NCBI GenBank assembly: GCA_013433145.1 | Contig: CM024174.1 | Location: 1,413,083 to 1,477,082, forward strand | Source of the DNA: Ascaris suum | Taxonomy: Eukaryota; Nematoda; Chromadorea; Rhabditida; Ascarididae | Reading direction: 5' to 3' | DNA: 64,000 bases | Part shown: positions 52,009-62,600 of the stretch, in pieces | How the letters are laid out: each line of letters opens with the position of its first letter | How positions within the stretch are numbered: the stretch's first letter is position 1 | Notes under the pieces: model-generated | What the model was told of the DNA's origin: nothing | Databases searched by the model: none | What the model saw: only the letters and a program-made list of their open reading frames with translations | Translations under genes and position numbers: made by a program

Positions 52009-52521
52009 GATTTATCATCTGATGGATATTAATGTGCTTCTATTCTGTCATAAAGAAATAGAAGTGTTGAAACATTTGCTTAAGCGATAAAGTGTTGGGG
52101 AAAGAAGCTATTGAATATTATCAGCGTGTAATTTAAAAGTGCGGCATTTCATAAGGGTTCGCATCTAGAATATAACCTAATATATTCTTATAGACCAATT
52201 ATTATAATTAATAGCGGATATTTAATTAATTAATTTTTTTTAAAATTTTTTAATAATTGAATTAATTGATTTTTAATTTATTTTTTAATGGTTAATTTAT
52301 AGCGGATATTTATAATTGTAAATAATTTTGCAATATTTCAGAGATTATTTACTGCGAAAGAACGCAAGAAATTATTACAATATAAGAGGAGAGCGATAAA
52401 TGTTTTGCAAATTTTCACAAGACTTGATCTTGTACTTACTATTGAATTCTCTCCATCGTTCGATATTATACCGCTTATTGTTGATGTAACGAATCTTGCT
52501 AATGCATTAGGTATTTGTTGA
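34055..52521 (+). CDS. rmi-1: RMI1-like subunit of the BLM-TOP3 dissolvasome; about 20+ exons
   Basis: Firm exons: 34055-34168, 35115-35249, 37331-37441, 38538-38657, 39563-39732, 40492-40623, 41001-41258, 41322-41435, 41859-41946, 43365-43594, 44670-45412, 46441-46516, 46972-47171, 47964-48132, 48606-48751, 49286-49519, 51375-51530 and 52342-52521. Less sure: 45478-45676, 46306-46317, 46666-46679, 46806-46876, 48863-48891, 49055-49145. Phases agree throughout; 47172-47963 may hide another exon. N-terminus: helical region with VYEQWLFTEL (about residues 47-56), then LQVNWIIDISQSAYSQ leading into OB1, which ends TPLNTQVLGGDVDALLD. C-terminus: OB2, from PISCEVIGSLQVSSDGWMVN to a final exon ending TNLANALGIC. 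The product is well over 1,100 residues against ~625 in human, owing to a long hydrophilic linker. Family role: RMI1 binds TOP3 through OB1 and promotes double Holliday junction dissolution with BLM in the nucleus. It diverges from cardiolipin synthase. Confidence 0.85.
34418..34433 (+). repeat. Poly-G run (16) in RMI1 intron 1
   Basis: Sixteen Gs followed by AGGGAGAGGGGTGGGAGGGG. On the sense strand; a strong G-quadruplex candidate. Confidence 0.9.
34736..34751. repeat. Perfect 6-bp hairpin with a TTCG loop
   Basis: CCCAAT-TTCG-ATTGGG in RMI1 intron 1. The UUCG tetraloop is stable in RNA, but the closing pair is U-A rather than C-G. May be chance. Confidence 0.35.
35701..35844. repeat. Compound microsatellite (CATAT)12 then (AT)n
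   Basis: Twelve copies of CATAT (35701-35760) run straight into about 84 bp of AT dinucleotides. It abuts the 3' end of the LINE remnant in RMI1 intron 2. Confidence 0.97.
35845..37130 (-). pseudogene. Decayed RTE-type LINE reverse transcriptase, antisense in RMI1 intron 2
   Basis: Read on the minus strand, the conserved RT blocks appear in the right order but in shifting frames with stops: EVRKAVRRMKP-like VRKAVRRMKPTKTARVDQIH (about 36700), LARALSDRFT and YLQSGKIPAE (about 36610-36680), QAGFRK plus FSTADHI (about 36430), FADLKKAFESLEHDD (about 36320, RT motif A, normally F-x-D-x-x-KAFDS), LFNSIILSALL (about 35960) and GISRLQHVSNRHL (about 35880). There are several in-frame stops, among them two that replace expected Trp and Gly codons. 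The reading breaks off at the (AT)n array, so the last part is lost; the 5' endonuclease part was not seen. It is a dead, old copy. Class RTE is inferred from these blocks. Confidence 0.85.
37606..37618 (+). repeat. Poly-C run (13) in RMI1 intron 3
   Basis: Thirteen Cs on the sense strand; the only long run in a gene here that puts G on the template strand. Confidence 0.9.
38266..38276 (+). repeat. Poly-G run (11) in RMI1 intron 3
   Basis: Preceded by GGGTGGGCGA; sense-strand G. Confidence 0.9.
39438..39521. repeat. 20-21-bp tandem repeat, 4 copies, RMI1 intron 4
   Basis: Unit AAATAAAACCAGGATAACCT, with the last copy diverged. It lies just upstream of exon 5. Confidence 0.9.
41723..41788. 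repeat. (AT)n microsatellite, about 66 bp, RMI1 intron
   Basis: Uninterrupted AT dinucleotides about 70 bp before the exon at 41859. Confidence 0.95.
42572..42589 (+). repeat. Poly-G run (18) in an RMI1 intron
   Basis: Longest homopolymer of G/C in the window; preceded by GGTAGGGGA. Sense-strand G. Confidence 0.92.
44908..45198 (+). repeat. 42-bp / 14-residue tandem coding repeat in the RMI1 linker, about 7 units
   Basis: Inside the largest RMI1 exon the protein repeats every 14 residues: RQVPAVEEGLSHC, RQAPELENSGQRFF, DQIPRLECVSRPTC, GQMRGVEGADRLTF, DKISELKCSTHPSC, HQLPVLGDSNRHDC, RQEQLLENIGSLAD (the first unit is one residue short). Loose consensus: x-Q-x-P-x-L-E-x-x-x-R-x-x-C. Spacing is kept although identity is low, so the array is old and held in frame. 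Four units end in Cys and two in Phe at the same place. Confidence 0.85.
45717..45787. repeat. 19-21-bp tandem repeat, 4 copies, RMI1 intron
   Basis: Unit AAAATCGCTCGTTGATATA repeated head to tail, 40 bp after the donor at 45677. Confidence 0.9.
50031..50042 (+). repeat. Poly-G run (12) in an RMI1 intron
   Basis: Preceded by GGGGAAGA; sense-strand G. Confidence 0.9.
50993..51005 (+). repeat. Poly-G run (13) in an RMI1 intron
   Basis: Sense-strand G; a second G-rich patch (GGGGAGGGGGAGGAGGGGG) follows at about 51082. Confidence 0.9.
51948..52005. repeat. (AT)n microsatellite, about 58 bp, last RMI1 intron
   Basis: Uninterrupted AT dinucleotides between the two OB2 exons. Confidence 0.95.
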
Positions 52522-53189
52522 GCGATAATTTCATTTCACTCTAGGCTCTCTTTTTCAATGATATCAGCATCCATTTATTTGAGTTATTTAGGAAGATATA
52601 TTATGAAGAAAAATATATGTAAATGGGTTGGAACTAGCTTTTTTTTTTGATTTCACCGATGGCATAAAAACTTTATGTGGGTGAATTTTAGTGGAATTTT
52701 AATTTAATGAAAAATATCCATCGAAGAAAACTTGAAGTTAGTAAGTAAGTCGCGGTCTCAAAAATGGTATTAATATTGAAAAATGCTGAGTTTATTTAAG
52801 TTCGGATGGTGACTTATTTAGTGGATTATATTGTGTGATTATTGATGAGAATTTGTGAATGAAATATTTCAGTCTGTACTATTGGTTGTGTTTCTTCTTG
52901 TTCATTGGTCATACTTGTGCTGTTATACGAATTAGGCGCAATGAAAAAATATTTGATGAATTTTTTTTTTCGGAGTTTTTTTATTAAAAAATATTGCCAT
53001 TATATTTGCTCTAGTTAATCGAGAGATTTATCGTTGATTTTTATTATGGTTTAATTTTTTGAAGATTTCTCCAAAAAAAAATGGTCGAAAACAACGACGA
53101 TAAGAAATAAAATCGTGAAGTCATAAGTGAAAATTTGCATCAAGAAAATTATCAATACTTGAATATGCTTTGAAATTTATTATATTATG

Positions 53190-53190
53190 G

Positions 53191-53223
<33 letters not shown>
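53190..53223. repeat. (GTT)n microsatellite, about 34 bp
   Basis: Eleven or so uninterrupted GTT triplets. Confidence 0.95.
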
Positions 53224-53224
<1 letters not shown>

Positions 53225-54114
53225 CTATTTGCTAAGAATACTGTAGATCGTTTATTGAAAATTTATTTCTAGAATTTATTGAGTGTTTTTTTTTTAATAT
53301 TAGCGAAATATTTTTCCCCCATTTTTTTTCCACAAGTTTGAAAAAATTTTTCATAAAATTTTTTTTGTTTGTAAAAATTTGACGTGATGACCGTTTTCAT
53401 TTTTCTTATGGAGTAGTTTTTTAATCAGAATATATCGAATGTTGATTTAATTATTATATGTTCAAAATTTAATTCTCGTATTTTTTTAAATTATTGTTTT
53501 TCATTCTTTTTTATGGGCTTTTGCTTTATTTCCTTATAAAACGTATACAATGTTTTGTATTTCAATTATTTATTATATCTGTAGAATGAGAATATAATTT
53601 ATCTCATGTTTCATTTGTTTCAGTTGTTTAAAAACCTTTCATGCCAAATTTACATATTCAAAAAGCTCTGCGGCACCATTGTTGTTTGTTAATTTATCTT
53701 AACGATGTGTAATTTGCATATGTGTGATTTTAGTATCTATCAAAAGAGTGCCTCTTCGTAAAGGAACTAAAAGAGAGAGAGGCGTTTAAAAAGTTCTGAT
53801 GAAAGGGGAGGAATATTGAGAAAGATAAAGAGGTTAATAATTTTTGAATAGAGTTGAGAATTTGATATAATTATAGATAGCACATTAAATGCTTTATAAT
53901 TGAAGTAAATTACTAATTGAAATTGATACCAATGAATAATTTTTATTTGATCATGTATATGTTGCACTTTTTTTTCTTTTCATCTCTTCATAAGTTTATT
54001 TGATGTTTATTGATTGTAACGATTTTTTGATCGTAGAGCAGTTCGATTATGATCGTAGAACAATATACACTATGAAATGCTCTAATAGTTGTCATTTTGA
54101 CCCTATGAGTAGAG

Positions 54115-54321
54115 TATATAAGGATTGTCATTGCGCACTCTGTTCATTTGTTCATTCGTTCATTGTCAACGACGATTGGTTCGTTTATCGCTGGTTTTTC
54201 GCGTGCGATAGTTGTGCGCTCATGTGAGACTGCAGGTCGACTAATAAAAATTTGGTTCTTTATTAGAGAGTGCACTAATGCAAATCGATGGCCCCAAAAA
54301 GGAGATCGAGTCGTTAATTTG
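54115..54321 (+). promoter_or_regulatory. TATA box followed by a possible first exon
   Basis: TATATAAGG at 54115-54123 is followed by a less AT-rich stretch, an ATG at 54278 (MQIDGPKKEIESLI) and a strong donor TTTG|GTAAGT after 54321. A longer overlapping frame reads ECTNANRWPQKGDRVVNL up to the same donor. No second exon was found in the 1.4 kb before PAR-6. It may start a small spliced transcript, coding or not. Confidence 0.3.
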
Positions 54322-55689
54322 GTAAGTTTTTTTTTCTTGAGATATTAAAATTTGCATAATTTATGCGTTGTTAGAGATTATGACTTACTCATAGATGCAA
54401 CATACTTCCATAGTCAAATAATAAATCGTTTTTTTCCTTTAATTGTCAAGAAATACGTTCATTGAAATTAAAATGCTACCTACTTATGGAAATGACCTGT
54501 TTTGGATATCAAAAGATGATATTACTATACTATGGTTTATGACACTTTTGTCGAATTATATGGACAGAAATTATACTACTAATGATCTAATTGCATTGAT
54601 TATTGTGCACATTGGATGACTCAATCAGAACTGTATTTTTCACGTGCTGGAAGATACCCATTTGAGAATGCCAAATTTAACCCAAGTTTTGGTATAAGTT
54701 CTGAGTTTAGGCGGTTGTAAGGTTGATTAATGAGTGAAAGGTATAAGCCCTGTAAGTATGGAGAGATAAACATTAGAAAGCTTGTTTAATGCTATAATAA
54801 TATCTAAATGTAAGAGCATATTTGGACGGTTTCAACGCTTGTGAGGAAAATATGTCAGTTTCAATCATGAGAATTGGACAACCTTTGTGGACGATAATCC
54901 AGTAACGTTTATTTGCTCCCAATTCGGTTAAAATTAACTTCTATGTTATTGTTATATGCTTTTAATTGATCTTAGAGGTTTTATCCACATTTATAGATTT
55001 TATCATTTGTAAAAATTATGGATTTTTTCGCCTTCTTTATATTGATAATTCCAACTGGATTAGTCTGGATGAAAAGACCAATCAATAGAGCTTATTATAT
55101 GCGACGTTTTAACTGCTGGACTAATTTTTTTTTACGTCGAAATATGGCTTTTGTGTTTATTCGTTAATATTGCATATTGTTTTGTGTGAATATCGCTGAA
55201 ATTCTTTTCTTAACCGCAATATAATGCCATCTATTAGTATTAGCATGTTAAATATAAGATAGGAATGAAGTTGAAGTTGAAATGTGCTCAAGGAGGTTGA
55301 TAAAGTTTGAGATGTTGATGCTAGATGACATTATAAACAATAGAAATCAGGTGTGAAGATGACGTTTTCCAGTGTTTTTGATGTGCCTGGCGGAATTCTA
55401 TTGCTATCAGAAAAAAAAAAGCAGAAATGCTGAGCAACATCGACGAGGTGGATAGAAGAAGGGGGCAGAGTTGAGCAAAATTATTAATGCAACGATGCGT
55501 AGCATATATTAAGGACCACTTAAGGCTAGATTAGATTCTATAACAAAAAACCAACCAAAATCATGGTAATATTTTGAAGAGGGAATAAATAGACGATCTC
55601 GGATCGCTTAGATGATTCAACGGATCGTTAATATGTTTGCTGTATTATTCTGAAATTATTTTGTCGATTTTTTTTCTATAGTTAAAGCA

Positions 55690-55695
55690 TTTATT
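55690..55695 (-). terminator. Polyadenylation signal AATAAA for PAR-6
   Basis: AATAAA on the minus strand about 110 nt past the PAR-6 stop codon. The motif is frequent by chance here, so support is moderate. Confidence 0.45.
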
Positions 55696-55805
55696 TTACA
55701 TACATGTATATATATTTTTTAATGATAATAACGATATAGTACAAATAAAAATAATAAAATAAATAGTAAGTAGTAAGTAATAAATAGTAAATATTAGGAT
55801 ATTCA

Positions 55806-56590
55806 TTAAAAAACAGTAATATTTTTTGATTTTGGTGAAATTAAAGAAATCGCCCCAAAATGTACACTCATTGGGCGACGTGCTTTCTTTGTTGTATTTC
55901 GTCTAGATGTGTTCTGCGATAGTGATGATTTACTTGAAGAATCTCGTGATAGTGTTGATCGTAGACTTGGTAGACGAATTTTCTCCGAAAGACGCCATGT
56001 ACTCGTACGTGAGAATGAACGTACCGGAGGTAATAGGGGTGATCTAAATATTTCAAACAACGTTTGAAACGATTTACGCATCCAAATGAAATAGATGAAT
56101 TGAAATATTTTTAATTAAATAATTCTGCTTATCATAGTAATTGATAGTCGAATATTATATCGAAATTTTGTAATAACTTTTTTTTATTAGTTGATAAAGT
56201 TTGCAGGTGAATTTTTTTTTAATATGTAAATATATAGCATCGTTGATATCAATTGCGTGATATGATAATGGCAATGATAATAAGTTGTATGATAAAGTAG
56301 GTAAGTGATAGTGATGGTAAAGTATACACGTGAAGTTATATATGTAAATATTATTTTGTTGATGGCAATTTCCAAAAAATTATGCAAATTATAGCTGCTG
56401 TATTTTCTAGTCACCACTTTTTTTTTCGACTTCTGAATTATAAATGGACGATAGTTGAAAATTAACTAAATACTCGCATGATGTTTGGTACTTAGAAATT
56501 CAGCAATTTTAATGTGCACATTTCATAGAGTACCTTTTTTTCGGTGGAGATGAAAATCCACGATTGCAACAAAAATTGTGTCCTTTAATT

Positions 56591-56629
<39 letters not shown>

Positions 56630-59600
56630 TTTTATTTATTTATTTACCCATTTATTTCAACGTTCCGAAGTCGGAAAGCACATTAAAAACATGCGTTTAC
56701 CTATTTACCATAAAAAAATAGGCGAGGTCTATCGTCGTTGTTATGAATTCTAATTGGTTTATAGCGATTCCCTAACGGTAGTAAGAGTAATAATTTACTG
56801 CTTCATATATTGCTGAAACCTTTTAGCGAGAATGGTATATCGCGAGGTACTAAGTATTCAACAATCTGATAACGTAAATCCCTCATAAAGGTTTTCGATG
56901 GTTTCAGAGACTGAAAATGGCTAAATGGAATATGCACTTTGATATTACATTATTTTACTGATGGAAAATTCCCACGAAGAAAATAATAAAATTAAATAAA
57001 TAAATAAAGATTTTTTTAAAATTAATTAAGACTAACTCACCTTTGTGAAACAATAGGAGGTAGAATGGTCGCATAATTGTAGGCGCTAAGAAAGATGGTT
57101 GTATATTGCTTCTTGTATATGGCTGTATAGCCGGTTTCACTGTTAGAATAAGATTAGCTGCATTCGCAATCATCATATCGGTTACTTGATCTAAGGATTT
57201 TCCAGCAACCTATAAAACGATGAAGTGAATAAGAAGGAAGAAAAAAATGAAAAAAAATGAAAGTATATTTCATAAATTTTCGTATCTTTCCATAAAAATA
57301 TGGGATGATGAGTATGGAAATATTGAGAAATGAAAAAAAAAACAATCAAGAGCGGAAAATCCGATTTTTCTTCGACGAATTTTCTGCATCAATTATTCGA
57401 AAATATTCTACTTCATCGATGGGAGGTAAAAATTTATTGTAAGTCTATTAGCTAGAGATTATAACTCTTAGAGAGATAATATAGTTTATAAACAAAAAAA
57501 AAGAATACAGAAAATAAAAAATAGTAAAACCTCAATGCCATTCACTTCGATAATTTCGTCGTTAATCGCTAATAAATTTGTCGATGCAGCAAGTCCATTC
57601 TCAACAAGACGACTAACGAATATTCCTTTCATTGGCATTATTCCCCGTGGTGTTAAATTTTTTGTCATACCTTTAATTATGCATCATCATTTATTAATAT
57701 TATTTTAATGATTCAATTAATTTTTTTTAAAAAATATAAATGCAATAATTTTGATATATTTTTGTAGAAATTTTTGCATAAAAATTGAAAAAAAAAAGAA
57801 AAAATTACTTTTTTTTAAATTTTTTATTTATTATAAAATCATTTAATTAAAAGTTGATGAAATTACTCTATATATAAATCATAAAGACATATCATATTTG
57901 ATAATTTTTTCTCTATTTTCGATTGGTGATCTCATTTCTTCAGATGCTTTTTTTTTTCAAAACGCTATATTTCAACGTCAATTTTGCTATAATACTGTTT
58001 AACTTCAATGAATTTTTAAAAGATTAGATTAAAGAATAAATCAAGGGGAACTCTCATTATAGATGTTTCAATAGCACTACCCAACAACAAAAGCAGCTGA
58101 TTTCATTAATAGCCGACAAATAATAAAATTTTCATTTGTCTTTTTTTTTCTGGATTTTCATTTGAATTTTTCTTTTTTTTTTTCGGAAATGAAAATAAAG
58201 TTTTCCGACAAAACATTGTGCAAATTTTATTTTGAGAATTGAAAATTCAACTAAACAATAGTTTTATAAATTTCTCGACATTCATATTTTTTTGGGTGAT
58301 CATATTATTGCCACAAATCTTCTCCAGCAGATTCGCTCTTTTGTAATAATAAGATCGGATGATCGATATAGCCGATCCGATAATAAAATATACGCATATT
58401 TTTATGAACTTTTTTTAAATGCCTAAAATTTCTTTTGAATAAATTTATGGAATAATTTGGAATTTATTGGAATTAATCAAAGTGGATCAATCTGGAAGTT
58501 AACAACAAAATGGTCATCATTTAGCGCATATTATTTGCATCAAATTTCGTAGTTTTTAATTATAGTAGTCCCCGAATGAGAAGCAACAGACAGACAGACG
58601 AACATACTCATACATTTACATACGCACAGATACGACATCACTATAATGTGCTTCAAAAATGTAATTTTTCTAAGGTGTATAAAAAGGGGAGAATAAAAAA
58701 TTAAAGCAATAATAAAATCGTATGTAAAAAGTAATGCAGTGATTTTAATAGGCTTTTTATTTGACCATTTCAATGCGGTAGATATAATAATGGTTCATAT
58801 ATTTTAGGAGAATAATATGCAAATTTACCATCTCTAATATAGAAACCGAGTGGTTTATTATTATAATATTTGCATAATTTAACGCGTCGATATTCTTGTG
58901 GTAATATATCGGCATCAACAATCGATGATACCTATAAATTTATGATCGCAATTAAATTAATTAAAAAATAGATTAATAAAATTATAAAGATATATCGCAT
59001 TTAAATATGAGCTGAAACTTATTTCGTTTTATTTTTAAACGAATAAAAGAAATCAATAAAGCATTTTTTTTTTTAGTTCGACTCGCATGAATGTATCTTT
59101 TTTTTTTTTTTTTCAAAACAGTGTGAACTGTGAACTGCTATTTCTTTAATGAATACCTGATTTGTATAGGTAAAGAGTAACTAGGAAGGATTGCATGATC
59201 AGATATCTTGGCTGATAGAGGTTTTTCTTTTTCAGCAAAAAACTTGGGAATTCAACGCTCATTTCTAACTTGAGCTCAGCGTTCACCTCTACCTGGACTT
59301 AACGTTTAGTTGGAGCTAAGCGCGTATCTTTTAAATTTTTCTTTTATAAAGCGTTTTTTTTTTTTTAACTGACAAATTATATGAATTGTCTGAAAGTCTA
59401 TGTGATGATTAGAACCAGATAATAAAATACAGCTAAAAATTTGAACCCTTTTCATTCCATTTTTTTTTTTGAAATTTCAAATTTTCGAATGAATTCAAAT
59501 CAAATTAGCGGAAAAAAAAATTTTTGTTGAATGCAAATATGCAAATATTGAACGTTGTTTCAAATTTCAAATCTATTAAATATGCAAATTTCAAATTTCA

Positions 59601-60608
59601 AATCAAACTATTAAATTAAATTAATTTCTAAAATTTATTATTAGATTTATTAAAGAATTAAATTAAATATTAAATAAATCTTAAAAAAAAAAAAAAAACC
59701 AACTCTTCGAAAATCCTGTGGATTCGATATGGTAAATTTTTTCTTTTTCTTTAAAATGCTTGTACTTTGTATACCATAGCCATATTGTTCCTCTAATGAT
59801 TCGCCTCGTTTTTGTATCGTTAAACGTAATATTTTTGATTTAATTTCAAGAGCTTTTCGTAGATTCTATAAATATTATATTTATTGAAAGATTTTTTGAA
59901 TAAATAATTCTTTTTTTCAATGATTTCTTTTTTATACGCTATTGATGATTTTTTTTTGAATATTTATAGATGAATTTTTCTAAAAGAACATATTGATAAG
60001 TAAAAATTGCAAAAATTTGTAGGCGGTTAAATGCTTCGAAACGTTTGATATCGTTGCAAATTGCCGACTCTTCCTTCATCTACCTCGCCCACCCCCCCCC
60101 CCCCTCCTCTTCTACTTTCGGCCTTTACTATAATTTTTGTCATCTCTTTCCGAAGATATTTGTTAGTAATTGTTATCGCTTGGTATCGTTACAAATTCCG
60201 TTCTAAACCTATATTTATTTCTTCGATTAGAAAGTATACGTTCATAAATTATTTGAATTTTCATATTTTCAAGCATTAAAAAGAGTTAATCCTATTGAAT
60301 GAATCATTTAAGCGTCAAATAAATCAACAAATACAATCAATTTTCGTACTTAAATAATATTAGTTACGTTTAAAAGATGTTAAAAATTAGAAAATTCGAA
60401 CCTCATCATTTGAAATTGGAAGGCGATCCCCTTCACGAGAAACATAACATATCGATACATCACAACTGAATTCCCCCACTAATTGATGTAGATTACGAAT
60501 TAATGCATAGAATTCTTCGAATGTTGGCATTGGACGACCACCACCTAGGCGTAATGATATTCGACGCATATCGACGCCAAACTTTGATTTTATTGCAATA
60601 ATAAATTC
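55806..60608 (-). CDS. par-6: PAR-6 cell-polarity protein (PB1, semi-CRIB, PDZ), N-terminus missing
   Basis: Exons in transcript order: 60608-60402, 59865-59704, 58931-58829, 57670-57531, 57209-57041, perhaps 56910-56874, then 56043-55806. The first begins in phase 0 inside the protein ([19 protein letters not shown]), so at least one upstream exon is missing. PB1 domain: exon 1 and the start of exon 2 (TFEEFYALI to NLRKAL); the Lys of AIKSKFG is the basic residue that pairs with aPKC. Then [12 protein letters not shown], semi-[24 protein letters not shown] (binds CDC-42-GTP), and the PDZ domain from RRVKLCKY with the carboxylate loop PLGFYI through [15 protein letters not shown] and [14 protein letters not shown] to LILTVKPA. 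The tail is Ser/Arg-rich and ends ITVF. Family role: adaptor joining aPKC, CDC-42 and PAR-3 at the anterior or apical cortex. Intron 1 carries a 13-base G run on the sense strand. Confidence 0.92.
56590..56645. repeat. (ATTT)n microsatellite
   Basis: About 13 ATTT units with one interruption, in a PAR-6 intron. Confidence 0.93.
60092..60104 (-). repeat. Poly-C run (13), G on the PAR-6 sense strand
   Basis: Homopolymer in PAR-6 intron between the first two visible exons. Confidence 0.9.
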
Positions 60609-60936
60609 CTGAAATATATATATTTTTATATACATATATTCGAAAGAATCTAATTTCTTGTAAATTTATTATTTATTATTTAATTTTAAGTCTGATCGAG
60701 TTATTATTTATTTAATTTTAAATCGAATTCAGTGTTAGAATATGAGAGTAATTATTCACTCATTAATAGATTTTGCTGAAGGTTCAAAGATCACAACGAT
60801 TTGTGAACAGTCAGCAAAATTTGGTTGAATATTCAAAGGATTTTTTTTTGCAGCACTGAAACGCTTTAATTCTATTCTTCTAATAAAGCATTTTTGACTT
60901 CTCTAGTTTCATGGTTGTTTTTTTTTTCAATTGTTC

Positions 60937-61062
<126 letters not shown>

Positions 61063-61989
61063 GATATACTATTAGTTTTTATTTTCGCATAGTTTATTTA
61101 TTCTATTTGTTTATTTATTTATTAATATGTTTTTATATTTGAATCTATTAAATGAGAAAAATTCGATCTACTTCGAGGAGACACGGCTCGATAGTGAATA
61201 TTCTATTCAGTGAACTTGTCGAACGATACGATTTGAGTGAACATGACGGTGGATAATATAATCCATTAATAAAGAAATTTTCAGGTCCCATTATTACAAT
61301 TTGCCTGTAATTAATGAGCAATCTTTATCGAATATTTTTAATGAATGAAACGTTTCAAATCGAAAAAAACAATTGCTGCCATATCTGTCAACAATGTTGA
61401 TAAAACTTCAAAAATGATTGCAATCATTTTTGAACTGCAATAAAAAAAAATTTTTTTTTTTGCAATTGTTTAAATTGCAAAATATTAGAAAAAACAAAAA
61501 ATCGTCCTTTGCAAAAGATCAATGTAAATAGTTTGTTTGTTCGTTTAAAATTTTCATTGCATTATAGTGCATATTTAATTTTTTATTTTTATTTTTATTA
61601 ATTTGTAAAATCGATTGATGCAATGAGCGAAATCGCAAAAACTCCAGGTTGTGATTCCTCACTTCCGGTTTTTTTTTTCTCAATTGCCGAAAAATTAGCT
61701 AAATATAAGCAAAATATTCATAGAAAGACGAAATTTTTAAGCAAATATTAAAAAATGAAATCATTAGCACAAATAGTTTAAGTCATTGAAAAATCGATGA
61801 TTTGAACTCATTTTCAATTTTTTTTTTTCTATTTGGATCTAAAATTGAAAGGTTTATTTACGAAGAAATAATTCGACTGATAAAGAAATCATCAATACAT
61901 AGTCGAACGTTAGTTAATAAAATGATTCATGCGCAATCAACTTCATTCTTTCCTTACCTGTGATCACAGGCTTATTATTGCTATTTAAA

Positions 61990-62600
61990 ATATGAAAGCA
62001 ATCATTGTCCATCTATCAATTTTTTACTAGTACTAGTACTGTTAATTTGAAATTACATTTTTAACTCGATGATTCAAATGACTGCAATTTTCAATTCGAT
62101 GAGCACATTTGGAGAGTCTCTGATAGGAAGATAATATGCTGGCACATAGTCGAGGTGGCGTTATAAGGTCTAGGAGGAGAGAGGATAGTATGAGCAAATG
62201 ACCGATTGCCGCATGAAGCGTTGAGGGAGCAAGCGGTCAACCCTCTAAGGGTCATCCGTCTTCAGTGGAATATTTCCTCGAGAATACCTGTGCACACATC
62301 ACAATATGACCATCGGGCGTTGTTATTGCTATTCTCCGAAAATCGTTACGATTCTCTCATCTGCACTAAAGCATTTAGCAATCATTGTCTCTCATCCTAC
62401 TCCTCTGTATCAATTATTTTACTTGTAGCTAGTACTGTTATTTGAAGTGGCTAACATTTCCGCTAACCCGAAATTCAAAAATGACGATGCAGCGTTTTTC
62501 AATTCATTTTTAGGGGGAGGGGAGGTGAAAATGATAGAGAAGCTGCAGATTGTGATTTTTTGGAGATTGCTCTCTGATAGGAAGATAATATGCTGAAGAA
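61990..62600. repeat. Diverged direct duplication
   Basis: GCAATCATTGTC, TCAATT, CTAGTACTGTTA, TTTGAA and, about 100-180 bp later, CTCTGATAGGAAGATAATATG occur in the same order in both copies (about 61990-62142 and 62368-62597). The copies differ in length and in between, so it is an old duplication or two copies of one dispersed repeat. Confidence 0.6.

Larger units (their letters stand above)
52522..55805. other. Gap between the convergent RMI1 and PAR-6 genes
   Basis: Besides the possible promoter and first exon at 54115-54321 and (GTT)n at 53190-53223, I see only AT-rich sequence. ORFs at 53767-53967 (minus) and 54000-54348 (plus) show no domain. Confidence 0.55.
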
